Shown here: piece by piece, positions 1 through 12,169 of the stretch
Numbering within the stretch: the first letter of the stretch is position 1
How the letters are laid out: the number at the start of each line of letters is the position of its first letter
NCBI RefSeq assembly: GCF_002798405.1
Contig: NZ_PGGV01000029.1
Location: forward strand, 1-64,000
Origin: Glycomyces xiaoerkulensis
GTDB taxonomy: Bacteria > Actinomycetota > Actinomycetes > Mycobacteriales > Micromonosporaceae
Direction of reading: 5' to 3'
Length of the DNA stretch: 64,000 nt
The notes under the pieces: model-generated
The model's input: only the letters and a program-made list of their open reading frames with translations
The model's database searches: none
What the model was told of the DNA's origin: nothing
Program-made: the position numbers and the translations under genes

Positions 1-193
1 GTGTCGGGTGTGGTTGGTGTGTTGTTTGAGATTTGTATAGTGTGCGTGAGTGTCTTTGTTTCTGCCTTGACTGACAGGGCTGCGCTGCCGTGTGGGCTGT
101 GGGTGGTTGATCTTCGGGTTGATGGTCTGCGGTTCGGTTGGGGCGCTGGTTCGTTTTCGGGCTGGTGTCCCTGGTGGTGTGGTTTGTGGTGTT
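1..193 (+). other. 16S-23S rRNA internal spacer (3' part)
   Basis: The window opens inside the spacer that precedes 23S rRNA; the 16S gene lies outside. The stretch around bases 22-58 (TTGTTTGAGAT followed by a GTGCGTGAGTGTCTTTG-like run) resembles the conserved antitermination and processing segment of actinobacterial rRNA spacers. No tRNA gene is visible in this part. The open reading frame here is a by-product of non-coding sequence. Confidence 0.8.
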
Positions 194-3324
<3,131 letters not shown>

Positions 3325-3482
3325 ACATGCAAGCAAACCCGCGAAAGGCGGGCCCTGCGCAGTCTCCGCTGGTGGGGACGGGGGCGCTCACGCACGCTAT
3401 GCGATTCTGAGGCAACACACCGCCCGCCTCGGGCGGCCCCGCTGGGCGGGGCCGACCGGAGGGGGGCGGGGCTCACTGGTTT

Positions 3483-3600
3483 GTTTGGTGGTGAGAGCGG
3501 AAGTGGCACACCCGGTCCCATTCCGAACCCGGTCGTTACGGCTTCCAGCGCCGATGGTACTGCACTCGCGAGGGTGTGGGAGAGCAGGACACCGCCAAAC
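3483..3600 (+). rRNA. rrf: 5S ribosomal RNA
   Basis: About 118 nt. The ends GTTTGGTGGT and ACCGCCAAAC pair to form helix I, and the internal TCCCATTCCGAACCCGG segment is diagnostic for 5S loops B and C. It lies 158 nt after 23S; the spacer holds a GC-rich hairpin near 3420-3460. It is followed at once by a strong terminator, so it is the last gene of the rrn operon. Confidence 0.96.
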
Positions 3601-3611
3601 AACACAACACG

Positions 3612-3647
3612 AAAAGAGGGCTCCCGCGCCAGCGGGAGCCCTCTTTT
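3612..3647 (+). terminator. rrn operon intrinsic terminator
   Basis: A perfect 16-bp inverted repeat (AAAAGAGGGCTCCCGC and its complement) with a GCCA loop, ending in TTTT, 11 nt after 5S rRNA. The A-tract and T-tract on the two arms make it potentially bidirectional. Confidence 0.92.
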
Positions 3648-3759
3648 GATGTCCGTACCCGATTCAAAACGATGGAGTGCGGTCGGCGGCCGGGCTCCGG
3701 AGCCAGTCGTTCGTTCGCGTCGGGGGTGCGCAGCAGACGGGTCTGTAGGATCAGGAGCT

Positions 3760-4362
3760 GTGCATGAGCTGCCTATTCATCGCGTCGGGATATTCGGGGG
3801 GACCTTTGATCCCCCGCACCTCGGGCATCTGGTCGCCGCCAGTGAGGCGGCTCATCGGTGTGCGCTCGACGAGGTGGTATTCGTTCCCGCCGGCGACCCC
3901 TGGCAGAAGAACGACCGCGACGTCAGCGACGCCTCGGCGCGTTTGACCATGACCCGACTGGCGATCGAACGAGACTCACGATTCCGGGTCAGCACCTGCG
4001 ACATCGACCGTGAAGGCCATACCTATGCGATCGATACGGTCGCCGACGTCCGCGCCGAATACACCGCACCCGTCGATCTGAACTTCGTCTTCGGCGCCGA
4101 TTCCCTCGAGAATCTCCACACCTGGCATCGGGTCGAGGAGCTCTACATGGCCGTCAAGTTCATCGCACTCAATCGCCGGGGGCACTCACGCGCACGGGTA
4201 GATACGTCGTCCGGCATAGACGTCGAGTTCGTCGACATGCCCGGAGTCGACGTCTCGTCCAGCGAATGCCGCCGGCGCGTCCGCGTTGGGGAACCGGTTC
4301 GCTACCTCGTTCCCGAGGCGGTCGACGCCTACATCGAAGAACATCGTCTCTACCGAAGCTGA
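3760..4362 (+). CDS. nadD: nicotinate-nucleotide adenylyltransferase
   Basis: Transfers AMP from ATP to nicotinate mononucleotide, giving deamido-NAD in NAD biosynthesis. The protein has about 200 residues, normal for NadD. The N-terminal nucleotidyltransferase motif GTFDPPHLGH is present, and the C-terminal DVSSSECRRRV matches the ISSTxIR-like nucleotide-binding motif. I chose GTG 3760 because AGGAG lies just upstream and the conserved domain begins seven residues later; the open frame continues upstream into rRNA and is not coding there. It is followed by rsfS, the usual actinobacterial order. Confidence 0.93.
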   Translation: MHELPIHRVGIFGGTFDPPHLGHLVAASEAAHRCALDEVVFVPAGDPWQKNDRDVSDASARLTMTRLAIERDSRFRVSTCDIDREGHTYAIDTVADVRAEYTAPVDLNFVFGADSLENLHTWHRVEELYMAVKFIALNRRGHSRARVDTSSGIDVEFVDMPGVDVSSSECRRRVRVGEPVRYLVPEAVDAYIEEHRLYRS

Positions 4363-4480
4363 AATGAGAACGTGTCGCAGGTCAGACGGTACTAAGCGGT
4401 CGGAATTCGTCGGCGGTCGCGTGTAAGACTAGAGCGGTACGCCGGGATGTCCGGCAGGGTTCTCATCGATAGGGGAGTAC

Positions 4481-4897
4481 GTGACCGCAACCGACACCGC
4501 CATAACACTGGCGTTCTCCGCAGCCGAAGCGGCCGCAGAGAAGAAGGCGCACGGCATCAATCTTCGCGACGTCACCGAGCAGATCGCCCTCACCGACGTG
4601 TTCGCGATCGTCTCAGCGGCCAACGAGCGGCAGGTCAAGGCGATCGTCGACGCGGTGGAAGAACGCCTCATCAAGCAGCACGACACCCGGCCGCTGCGCC
4701 GCGAGGGCAAGGGCGGCGAGTCGTGGGTGCTGCTGGACTACGGGGAACTGGTGGTCCACGTCTTCCACGAGGAGGCACGCGAGTACTTCGGGCTGGACGG
4801 ACTCTGGAAGGACTGCCCCTCCATCCCGTTCGAAGAAGGCCCTCCGGGCACGCCGACCGGCGCGGACGGTAACGAGACCTCCGAGGAGCGGCAGTGA
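4481..4897 (+). CDS. rsfS: ribosomal silencing factor RsfS
   Basis: RsfS (Iojap/DUF143 family) binds ribosomal protein L14 and blocks subunit joining when nutrients are scarce. The family core is present: DVTEQIALTDVFAIVSAAN, then LLDYGELVVHVFHEEAREYFGLDGLW. At 138 residues, with an acidic tail, it has normal length. Start GTG 4481 is preceded by AGGGGAG. Its last codons overlap the next gene by 4 bp, so the two are translationally coupled. The 118-nt gap after nadD may hold its own promoter. Confidence 0.94.
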   Translation: MTATDTAITLAFSAAEAAAEKKAHGINLRDVTEQIALTDVFAIVSAANERQVKAIVDAVEERLIKQHDTRPLRREGKGGESWVLLDYGELVVHVFHEEAREYFGLDGLWKDCPSIPFEEGPPGTPTGADGNETSEERQ

Positions 4898-5556
4898 ACC
4901 GACTCGTCGTACTGCGGCACGGCCAGACCGAATGGAACCTGTCCGGCCGCATCCAGGGATCGTCGGACATCGGACTCGACGAGACCGGTCGAGCCCAGGC
5001 CGCTGCGGCGGCCCCGACCCTCGCCGGCTACGAGCCGGCACGGATCATCTCCTCCGACCTGCGCCGCTGTGTGGACACGGCCAAGCCGCTGGCCGAATCG
5101 ACCGGACTCGAGATCGAGCTCGACAAGCGCCTGCGCGAGCGCGGCTACGGCCCCTGGGAGGGGCTGACCATGAAGGAGATCGCCGAGCGGTTCCCCGACG
5201 ACCACAGGCGGTGGCGCTCACAAGAGCCCCTGCTCAACCCCGAGATCGAGACCTGGAACGAGCTCAAGCGCCGCACCGGCGACGCCGTCGCCGACCTGAT
5301 CGACTCCGACGTCGACGGCACGGCGATCATCGTCTGCCACGGCGGCTCGGCCCGCCAGATCGTCGGCGGCGTGCTCCGGTGGGACCACGACCCGACCAGC
5401 GGCCTCTCCGGCATGGACAACCTCCACTGGGCCGATCTGCGCCGCATGAAATCCGGCAAATGGCGCATGTTCGGCTACAACCTGGGCGTCAAGCCGCCCT
5501 ACACGATCGGTTCGGGCCCGCTGGCGAGAGGCCAGCAAGCGAGCGGCGGATCGTAG
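4894..5556 (+). CDS. histidine phosphatase family protein (phosphoglycerate mutase-like)
   Basis: A branch-1 histidine phosphatase of 220 residues. The catalytic RHGQTEWN motif sits at residues 8-15, with the phosphorylated His at 9, and the second histidine lies in IIVCHGGSARQ. In actinobacteria the gene after rsfS is usually this one, variously annotated as phosphoglycerate mutase or glucosyl-3-phosphoglycerate phosphatase; the substrate cannot be settled from sequence. GTG 4894 overlaps the rsfS stop. Confidence 0.88.
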   Translation: MNRLVVLRHGQTEWNLSGRIQGSSDIGLDETGRAQAAAAAPTLAGYEPARIISSDLRRCVDTAKPLAESTGLEIELDKRLRERGYGPWEGLTMKEIAERFPDDHRRWRSQEPLLNPEIETWNELKRRTGDAVADLIDSDVDGTAIIVCHGGSARQIVGGVLRWDHDPTSGLSGMDNLHWADLRRMKSGKWRMFGYNLGVKPPYTIGSGPLARGQQASGGS

Positions 5557-5594
5557 CGGTGCAACCGCGAACCGACCTGAGGCGTCATACCCGC

Positions 5595-6101
5595 ATGCAG
5601 ACACCGAACCTTCGCATCAGACAGCTCACAAGGCTGGCCGCAGCCGTGATGAGCGGCGTACTCATGACCGGTGCGCTCGCCGCCTGCGGCGGCGGCCAAG
5701 GCGGCGGCGAGGAGACCGCGACGCCCACGACGACCTCGGAAGCGCCCACCGGCGCACCGGCCGAGACCGGGAGTACCGAGCCGGAGCCGACCGACACCGA
5801 GGAGAGCGAGCCGATGCCCGACGACGAGACCACCCCCCGGCTGGATCCGTCCGCCGGTTCCGACAAGTCCGGACCCAAATCCGAGATGACCATCGGCGGG
5901 ACCGTGGAGTCCGGCGTCGAATCCGGATGCCTGATCCTCGAGCACAAGGGCACCGTCTACGGCATCTTCGGCGAATACGACGAGTCCGTCGTCTACGCCG
6001 GAGCCGAAGTGACCCTGCACGGCCACACCGACCCGGGCATGATGTCGTTCTGCCAGCAGGGGACTCCGTTCGTGGTGGAGGAAGCCGAATCCGCCGGTTA
6101 G
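5595..6101 (+). CDS. putative lipoprotein with Thr/Pro/Glu-rich linker
   Basis: 168 residues. A signal peptide ends in a lipobox (GALAAC) with the modified Cys near residue 31. A low-complexity Thr/Pro/Glu/Ser linker follows, then a compact C-terminal domain of about 60 residues with two cysteines (SGCLIL and MSFCQQ) that could form a disulfide outside the membrane. The C-terminal domain resembles short OB-like extracytoplasmic domains, but I do not recognise a named family. Probably secreted and membrane-anchored; function unknown. Confidence 0.75.
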   Translation: MQTPNLRIRQLTRLAAAVMSGVLMTGALAACGGGQGGGEETATPTTTSEAPTGAPAETGSTEPEPTDTEESEPMPDDETTPRLDPSAGSDKSGPKSEMTIGGTVESGVESGCLILEHKGTVYGIFGEYDESVVYAGAEVTLHGHTDPGMMSFCQQGTPFVVEEAESAG

Positions 6102-6114
6102 GTAGTGTGGCCGG

Positions 6115-6966
6115 GTGACCGTCGCCGTCGTAACCGACTCCACCTCGGCCCTCTCCGAGCACCAGCGTGCCTCGCGGGCCGATCTGACCGTGCTCGGCAT
6201 CCCCGTGCTGATCGCCGGGGAGGAGTACCGCGAAGGCGAGACCGTCGGCGCCGAGCGGATCCTGCAGGCGCTGCGCGAGCCCCGGACGGCGGTGACGACC
6301 TCGCGCCTGGCCCCCGAACTCCTCCGCGAAACGTACGAGCGGCTCCTCGACGAAGGTGCGGACGGCATCGTGTCGGTGCACCTGTCGAGCAAACTGTCGG
6401 GGACCGTGGCGGCCGCCGAGGCGGCCGCCACCGGGTTCGCCGGGCGGGTAGCGGTGGTCGACTCCCTGAACGCCGGCATGGGCGTCGGCTACCCGGCGCT
6501 GACGGCGGCGGACGCGGCCGCCAAAGGAGCCGACATGCTCTCCGCGGCGGCGGCCGCCCGGGAGGCGATCGGCCGGACCACGACCTACTTCTACGTGGAC
6601 ACGCTCGAGTACCTGCGCCGCGGCGGACGCATCGGCACCGCGAAGGCGCTGATGGGGTCGGCGCTGTCGGTCAAACCGATCCTGGGCGTCGACGACGGTC
6701 GAATCGACATGCTCGAGAAGGTCCGCACGCCCACCCGCGGCCTGCAGCGACTGGCCGCGCTGGCAGTCGGCGACGCGGGGGACGCGCCGGTCGAGATGAC
6801 GGTGCACCACCTGGCCGCCGAGCGCCGCGCCGAGGCGCTGGCGGGCTGGCTGCGCGAGCGGTTCGGCGAACGGCTGCGCCGGATGGAGGTCACCGAGGTC
6901 GGCGCCGCGATCGGAGCCCACTGCGGGCCGGGCCTGGTCGGCGTCATCACCCGCCGCCTGGCCTGA
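6115..6966 (+). CDS. DegV family fatty-acid-binding protein
   Basis: 283 residues, the usual DegV length. The family opening VAVVTDSTSAL is followed by a serine-rich binding site (SVHLSSKLSGT), then the second-domain signature YLRRGGRIGTAKALMGSALSVKPIL and a C-terminal GAAIGAHCGPGLVGV. DegV/FakB proteins hold an acyl chain and present fatty acid to a kinase partner. Start GTG 6115 lies 13 nt after the lipoprotein gene, so they may share a transcript. Confidence 0.93.
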   Translation: MTVAVVTDSTSALSEHQRASRADLTVLGIPVLIAGEEYREGETVGAERILQALREPRTAVTTSRLAPELLRETYERLLDEGADGIVSVHLSSKLSGTVAAAEAAATGFAGRVAVVDSLNAGMGVGYPALTAADAAAKGADMLSAAAAAREAIGRTTTYFYVDTLEYLRRGGRIGTAKALMGSALSVKPILGVDDGRIDMLEKVRTPTRGLQRLAALAVGDAGDAPVEMTVHHLAAERRAEALAGWLRERFGERLRRMEVTEVGAAIGAHCGPGLVGVITRRLA

Positions 6967-6996
6967 GCCGCCGCAGTATGACCCGCCGATCGGGCA

Positions 6997-7045
6997 TCGT
7001 CCACTCCGATTGCGCTCGTCCACAGCACCGATCCGGTTGTCCACA
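6997..7045 (+). promoter_or_regulatory. three DnaA-box-like nonamers in tandem
   Basis: In the 130-nt gap before comEA there are three same-strand 9-mers: TCGTCCACT (6997), TCGTCCACA (7016) and TTGTCCACA (7037). The last matches the preferred actinobacterial DnaA box exactly; the others differ by one or two bases. Start-to-start spacings are 19 and 21 bp, about two helical turns, so bound proteins would lie on one face. Function is inferred. Confidence 0.45.
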
Positions 7046-7096
7046 GGCGGGAAAAATCGCCAGTCACGGCCGTAACCGCGGCTCGTTGAGCCGGGT

Positions 7097-7858
7097 ATGG
7101 ACGTCAAAGATCCCACCGACCGCGCGGCGCTCGCCTCGCGGCTGCAACTCAAACTCGCCGAATCGTCAGAACCGCAACGGGTCTGCGAAGAGACGATCGA
7201 CGCCGCCGAGGACGGCCGCGGGACGCCGCCGCGCGCACCCCGGCGCCGGGGACTGAGCGAGCGGGCCGAACGGTTCCAGGCGCGACTGGGACTCTCCCAT
7301 GTGAACCGTTGGGTCCTGGTGGCCGTCGCCGTCGTGGCGGCCGCGACGGGCCTGTCGGCGATGATCCTGTCCTGGCCCCAGTCCGAGCCGGCCGCGACGG
7401 CCGAAGTCGAGCCGACCGCTTCGCCCGCGACGCAGCCGGAGACGATCGTCGTGTCGGTCGCCGGCGCGGTGCGGCGCCCCGGAATCGTCGAGCTCGAGTC
7501 CGGATCGCGGGTCGCCGACGCCATAGCGGCGGCCGGCGGGATGGCCGAGGAGGCCGACCCCGGATTCCTCAACCTCGCCCGAGTGGTCACCGACGGCGAC
7601 CTCGTAGCGGTGCCCGACGCCGACTCCGCGCCCGAGACGGCAGGCAGCGGCGGTGCGGCCGCGAGCGCCCTGGTCAACCCCAACGTCGCCGACGAGCGGA
7701 CGCTCACGACCCTGAACGGCATCGGCCCGGTCCTGGCCGAGCGGATCGTGGCCCACCGCGAAGCGAACGGCAGCTTCCAGTCGGTCGAGGAGCTGGCCGA
7801 CGTCCAGGGCATCGGGCCGAGCCTGCTGGATCAGATCCGCGACCAGGTGGCGCTGTAA
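7097..7858 (+). CDS. comEA: ComEA-like helix-hairpin-helix DNA-binding protein
   Basis: A membrane-anchored receptor for transforming DNA. Of 253 residues, the first 70 are cytosolic; one membrane segment follows (WVLVAVAVVAAATGLSAMIL), then a linker, an SLBB domain (VSVAGAVRRPGIVELESG) and a C-terminal pair of helix-hairpin-helix motifs (LNGIGPVLAERIVAHRE and VQGIGPSLLDQIRDQ). ATG 7097 follows a short upstream region with DnaA-box-like repeats. Its stop overlaps the comEC start codon. Confidence 0.92.
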   Translation: MDVKDPTDRAALASRLQLKLAESSEPQRVCEETIDAAEDGRGTPPRAPRRRGLSERAERFQARLGLSHVNRWVLVAVAVVAAATGLSAMILSWPQSEPAATAEVEPTASPATQPETIVVSVAGAVRRPGIVELESGSRVADAIAAAGGMAEEADPGFLNLARVVTDGDLVAVPDADSAPETAGSGGAAASALVNPNVADERTLTTLNGIGPVLAERIVAHREANGSFQSVEELADVQGIGPSLLDQIRDQVAL

Positions 7859-10182
7859 TGGCCGCCCTGAACGGGAGGCATCCCGAGCCCTCGAAGACCG
7901 TCGCCCGAGACCTGCGGCTGCCGCTGGCTGCGGCCGGCGCGTGGGCCGCCGCACTGGCCGGCCTCTACGGCGGCACCGCCGTATGCCTGCTTACCGCGAC
8001 CGGCTGCGCGGTCCTGGTGGCGGCGGCGCGAGGCCGGGCCGACCGCCCCCGGGCGGCGGTCGCGACCGTGGCGTTCGGGGGGCTGCTCGCCGCGGCCGTG
8101 ACCGCAGTGCATGTGACGGTGCGCGACGATGACCGCCTCGGCCGGTTGACCGCCGACCAGACCGTCGGCGAGGCCGAGTTGGTCATGCACACCGCGCCAC
8201 GGCCGTCGGCGCGGAGCCCGGGCGTGTACACCGCGAGTGCCCGCCTGCGGGCCTTCGAGACGGGTTCGGTGACCGTGCGGGGCCGCTGGCGGGTCTTCCT
8301 CATCGCCAGCGGCGACGAATGGGCGGACGTCACCGTCGGCCGGCCGATAGCGGTCGAGGCCGCCCTCCGGGAAGCCGAGCCCGGCCGACTGACCGCCGCG
8401 GTCGTCAGCGCGAGGGGACCTCCGGAAACGATTGGCCGCCCGGCGCCGCCGCACCGCCTCGCCGCACACGTGCGATCGCACTTGGCCGAAGCCGCCTCGG
8501 CGGTCCCGGCGCCCGAGTCGGGACTCATACCGGCATTGGCGGTCGGCGACACCTCGGGCATGGACCCCGGGCTGTCGGCGGACTTCCGGACGACCGGCCT
8601 GGTCCACCTGGTGGTGGTGTCCGGCTACCACTTGGGCCTGGTCACCGGGGCGGCCCTGGCGGTCGCGCTCGCCGCACGGGCGGGGCCGCGGACCCGGGTG
8701 GCGGTGGGCGCGGTCGCGGTGGTGGGGATCGTGGTCGTCGCCGGGCCGCAGCCGAGCGTGCTGCGGGCGGCGGTGATGACCGGGATGATGCTGCTGGCGC
8801 TCGCGGCCGGTCGGCCCGCCGCGGCGATGCCCGCATTGGCGACGGCGGTGCTGGTGCTGGTCCTGGCCGACCCGGACATGGCCGCGCGGCCGGGGTTCGC
8901 GCTGTCGGTGGCGGCTTGCGCCGGGCTGCTGCTGTTGGCCTTCCGGTGGGCGAGGCCGCTGGAGCACCGCGGCTGGCCGCAGTGGGCGGCTCTGGCGGTG
9001 ACGATCCCGGCAGCCACCCAGGTGGCCGTGACACCGCTGCTGGCGGCGTGGACCGGCGGGGTCAGCCTGGTGTCGGTGCCGGTGAACCTGCTGGCGACGC
9101 TCGCGGCGGCCCCGGTGGTGGTGCTGTCGGTGTCGGCGGCGGCAGCGGCGGCGGTCTGGATCCCGGCCGGAGAGTGGTTCGCGGCCCTGGCGGCGATCCC
9201 GGCGCGGTGGCTGGTGTGGTTGGCCGAGACCGGGGCGGCGGTGCCGGGGAGCACGCTGCCGTGGCCGGAGGGCGCCTGGTGGGGCTTGGCCGCGGCCGCG
9301 GCCCTGGCGGCGTTGATCGGCCTGCTCCATGTGCGCCGCTTGCGGCGGCCGCTGCTGGCCGTGATCGCCGCGGCGGTGCTCGGTTCGGTGCCGGCCTGCT
9401 GGTTCACCGGCGGACCGCCGTCTGGCTGGGTGGTGACGATGTGCGATGTGGGGCAAGGCGACTCACTGGTGCTGCCCGCAGGGGACGCGGTGGTGGTGGT
9501 CGATGTGGGCCCGGACCCGGGCCCGGTGGACGCTTGCCTGGACGACCTCGGGGTCGACCGGATCGCCCTGCTGGTGTTGTCCCACTTCCACATCGACCAC
9601 GCCGCCGGGATCGGCGGCGCGGTCTCGGGCCGGGAGGTGGAGGCGATCCTGGCGCCGCCGCCGGGCGAGGCGACCTATGGCTTCGACCTGGTCGAGGAGC
9701 ACGCCGGCGGGGTGCCGATGCTCGATCCCGCGCCAGGGCAGGTCTACCGGTTCGGTGCCACGAGCTTGGAGGTGCTGTGGCCGGGCGAACGGCTGATGTC
9801 GGGGACGCGATCGGACCCGAACAACAACTCGGTGGCGGTCCGGGCCGAGGTGGCGGGGACAACCCTGCTGTTGACAGGGGACGTCGAGGCGGAGGCGCAG
9901 CAGCGGCTGCTGGAGACCGGGCGGGGCTTGGCGGTGGACGTGCTCAAGGTGCCGCACCACGGCTCGGCGTTCCAGATCCCGGAGTTCCTGCGCGCGACCG
10001 AGCCCGCGGTGGCGCTGGTGGGGGTCGGAGCGGACAACTCGTACGGTCACCCGAACCCGGGCCCGCTGGCGCTCCTGGAGGAAACCGGCGCACTGGTGTT
10101 CCGCACCGACACGTCGGGCCGGGTCACCGTCTCGAGGGAAGGAGGCCGATTCGAGGTCGCGACCGACCGCCGCGCCGCCTGA
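7858..10182 (+). CDS. comEC: ComEC/Rec2 family competence protein
   Basis: The predicted DNA-uptake channel with a nuclease-like domain. It has 774 residues: N-terminal membrane segments and an OB-like region; a Competence domain of many membrane helices starting near GLVHLVVVSGYHLGLVTG; and a C-terminal metallo-beta-lactamase domain with the metal motif SHFHIDHAAG and a later GDVEAEAQ. ATG 7858 overlaps the comEA stop by one base (TAATG), showing tight coupling. Actinomycetes keep this pair even where natural competence has not been shown. Confidence 0.93.
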   Translation: MAALNGRHPEPSKTVARDLRLPLAAAGAWAAALAGLYGGTAVCLLTATGCAVLVAAARGRADRPRAAVATVAFGGLLAAAVTAVHVTVRDDDRLGRLTADQTVGEAELVMHTAPRPSARSPGVYTASARLRAFETGSVTVRGRWRVFLIASGDEWADVTVGRPIAVEAALREAEPGRLTAAVVSARGPPETIGRPAPPHRLAAHVRSHLAEAASAVPAPESGLIPALAVGDTSGMDPGLSADFRTTGLVHLVVVSGYHLGLVTGAALAVALAARAGPRTRVAVGAVAVVGIVVVAGPQPSVLRAAVMTGMMLLALAAGRPAAAMPALATAVLVLVLADPDMAARPGFALSVAACAGLLLLAFRWARPLEHRGWPQWAALAVTIPAATQVAVTPLLAAWTGGVSLVSVPVNLLATLAAAPVVVLSVSAAAAAAVWIPAGEWFAALAAIPARWLVWLAETGAAVPGSTLPWPEGAWWGLAAAAALAALIGLLHVRRLRRPLLAVIAAAVLGSVPACWFTGGPPSGWVVTMCDVGQGDSLVLPAGDAVVVVDVGPDPGPVDACLDDLGVDRIALLVLSHFHIDHAAGIGGAVSGREVEAILAPPPGEATYGFDLVEEHAGGVPMLDPAPGQVYRFGATSLEVLWPGERLMSGTRSDPNNNSVAVRAEVAGTTLLLTGDVEAEAQQRLLETGRGLAVDVLKVPHHGSAFQIPEFLRATEPAVALVGVGADNSYGHPNPGPLALLEETGALVFRTDTSGRVTVSREGGRFEVATDRRAA

Positions 10183-10318
10183 GGCCCCGGTTCGCCGCAA
10201 CGCGGACGGTCCGTCGCAAGACGGGCCGGCGCCTCGGACCTCACCCCGGGCGACCGGCGTTCCACCCATAGCGCAGCGCCGCATGCGGCGCGAGGCGCGG
10301 CATGCGAGGATGTATCTC

Positions 10319-11344
10319 GTGGCTGCACTCCTACCGATCCGCTTGGTGCTCGGCGACGACGAGTTCCTCGCCGAGCGGGCCGCCGACGAGTATGTCGCGG
10401 CGGTGCGCAACGAACTCCCGGCCTCCGACCCCGAAGCCGTCGTCAACCGGGTGACCGGCTCGGAGGTGACCGCCGGCTCGTTCGGCACCCTGATCAGCCC
10501 CAACCTGTTCGGCGGGGCCGTGATCGCCGTCGTCGCTTCGGCGCAGGACGCCGACAAGGGCGCCATCGCCGCGATCCTCGACTACGCGCGACGGCCGGCG
10601 CCCGGGGTGTACCTCGCGATCTGCCACAACGGCGGCAACAAGGGCAAGGCGCTGCCGGAGGGACTCAAGAAGCTCGACGTCGAGGTCGTGAAGGCCGCCA
10701 AGATCAAGCGCCAGCCCGACCGGGTCGCGTTCGTGCGCGGCGAGCTGCGCGCGGCCGGAGCCTCGCCCAGGTCGGCCTCGGCCGAGATCGCCGACACCAT
10801 CATCCAGGCCGTGGGCTCCGATCTGCGGGAGCTGGCCTCGGCCTGCTCGCAGTTGGTGGCCGACACCGAGGGGAACATCACCGTCGACGGCGTAGCCCGG
10901 TACTACTCCGGCCGGGCCGAGGTCACCGGGTTCACCGTGGCCGACGCGACCGTGGCCGGGAACCCCGGGGAGGCGCTCGGCGCCCTCAGATGGGCGATGC
11001 AGATCGGGGTCGATCCGGTGCCGATCGCCGACGCGCTGGCCATGGCCGTGCGGAACCTGTCGCGGGTCGCCGCCGAGCGCGGGGGTTCGAAGCAGTTGGC
11101 CGCGCAGCTCGGCATGGCCCCCTGGCAGATCGACAAGGCGCGCCGTCAGTCCCGGAACTGGACGGCCGACTCCCTCGCCGAGGCGATGCGGGTCTGCGCC
11201 CGGCTCAACGGCGAGGTCAAGGGCGGATCCGACGACCGGGCCTGGGCGTTGGAGCACGCGGTCCTCGAGATCACCCGACTGAGCGGGGCCGACCCGTACC
11301 GGCGGGCTCCGGTCCGGTCCGGGGAGCCTGGTGGTCGTGTCTGA
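10319..11344 (+). CDS. holA: DNA polymerase III subunit delta
   Basis: The clamp-loader delta subunit, which opens the sliding clamp. About 341 residues with the family opening LVLGDDEFLAERAADEYV, a central AAA+-like domain lacking a Walker A motif, and the C-terminal helical collar (DALAMAVRNLSRVA, then LGMAPWQIDKARRQSRNW). It follows comEC as in many actinobacteria. GTG 10319 is preferred; ATG 10310 and an upstream frame are possible. The 136-nt gap after comEC may hold a promoter. Confidence 0.9.
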   Translation: MAALLPIRLVLGDDEFLAERAADEYVAAVRNELPASDPEAVVNRVTGSEVTAGSFGTLISPNLFGGAVIAVVASAQDADKGAIAAILDYARRPAPGVYLAICHNGGNKGKALPEGLKKLDVEVVKAAKIKRQPDRVAFVRGELRAAGASPRSASAEIADTIIQAVGSDLRELASACSQLVADTEGNITVDGVARYYSGRAEVTGFTVADATVAGNPGEALGALRWAMQIGVDPVPIADALAMAVRNLSRVAAERGGSKQLAAQLGMAPWQIDKARRQSRNWTADSLAEAMRVCARLNGEVKGGSDDRAWALEHAVLEITRLSGADPYRRAPVRSGEPGGRV

Positions 11345-11600
11345 ATACCGTCACGGCCGCGTCGTCCGGCCTCGCCGCCCCTGGTATGCGAGGGTGCTCC
11401 GAATCCGGCACCTGCGCCTCTCGAACGCCTGGTGCGTGGTCCTGTTCGAAGGTTCGATCGTGCTCGGCGTCCTCATGGCGCTCACCGAGCTCGTCTCCTG
11501 GTGGGTCGTGCCGGTGCTGCCGCTGGCGGTGGCGGCCATGGTCAAGCTCAACGACCTAGTCGCCGGCGCCGCCGACCGGACCGGCGGTCAGGCACGCTAA
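11331..11600 (+). CDS. small hypothetical membrane protein
   Basis: 89 residues starting at GTG 11331 inside the 3' end of holA (14-bp overlap). An Arg-rich N-terminus precedes two hydrophobic segments, about residues 37-55 and 58-72 (IVLGVLMALTELVSWWVVP, then LPLAVAAMVKLN). No known family was recognised. The overlap with holA and the terminator right after it support real expression. Confidence 0.6.
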   Translation: MVVSEYRHGRVVRPRRPWYARVLRIRHLRLSNAWCVVLFEGSIVLGVLMALTELVSWWVVPVLPLAVAAMVKLNDLVAGAADRTGGQAR

Positions 11601-11635
11601 AGGCTCCGGTCGGGTCGGTGCCCTCCGGAGCCTTT
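11599..11635 (+). terminator. intrinsic terminator between holA operon and rpsT
   Basis: An 11-bp perfect stem, AAAGGCTCCGG and CCGGAGCCTTT, with a 15-nt loop. It begins at the stop codon of the small membrane gene and lies 23 nt from the rpsT stop, so it could end both convergent transcripts. Confidence 0.75.
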
Positions 11636-11657
11636 GAAGTCTGCGCGCTAGCCCGCC

Positions 11658-11930
11658 TTAGGAGGCGTTCTCCAGCTTCTTGTAGGCCGCGGCCATCTTC
11701 GACTTGCGCTGGGCGGCCTGGTTCTTGTGGATGACCCCCTTGGAGGCGGCCTTGTCCAGTTGACGGCTGGCGGCCCTCAGGTGGGTCTCGGCGGCGGTGA
11801 CGTCGCCGGCGGCCGTCGATTCGCGGAACTTGCGGACGGCGGTCTTCAGCGACGACTTCACGGCCTTGTTGCGCATCCGGCGCTTCTCGTTCTGCCGGTT
11901 GCGCTTTTCCTTGGACTTAATGTTCGCCAC
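11658..11930 (-). CDS. rpsT: 30S ribosomal protein S20
   Basis: 90 residues, rich in Lys and Arg, binding 16S rRNA in the small subunit. The S20 opening [20 protein letters not shown] and the [18 protein letters not shown] block are clear. The start is GTG 11930 on the minus strand, the position used by the family (MANIKS). It is divergent from lepA across a 410-nt region, the typical actinobacterial order holA-rpsT-lepA. Confidence 0.96.
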   Translation of the reverse strand: MANIKSKEKRNRQNEKRRMRNKAVKSSLKTAVRKFRESTAAGDVTAAETHLRAASRQLDKAASKGVIHKNQAAQRKSKMAAAYKKLENAS

Positions 11931-12169
11931 GCGTGAAGCCTCAGTCTCGTGATTACTTGGTTCCTTGCAAACCGCGTCGGGCGCAGGGCGCGCGCCACGC
12001 GACAATCAACGGTACCAGGAGCCGAGCAACGCACACGGCGCGGCGTCCCGACCGCGAGCCAGGTTACACCCGGTGCGGCCCGGCGTCCGCGCGGCCGCTC
12101 GGCGGTGCCGCCAGGCTCGCCGGTGACGGGGTGCCCCATGCGCTCCGACGCGCCGACTTTGCCGCCTTC

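Noticed and set aside
7309-7857. Upstream extension of the comEC frame
   Set aside because: It runs inside comEA in another frame; the TAATG overlap gives the natural start at 7858.
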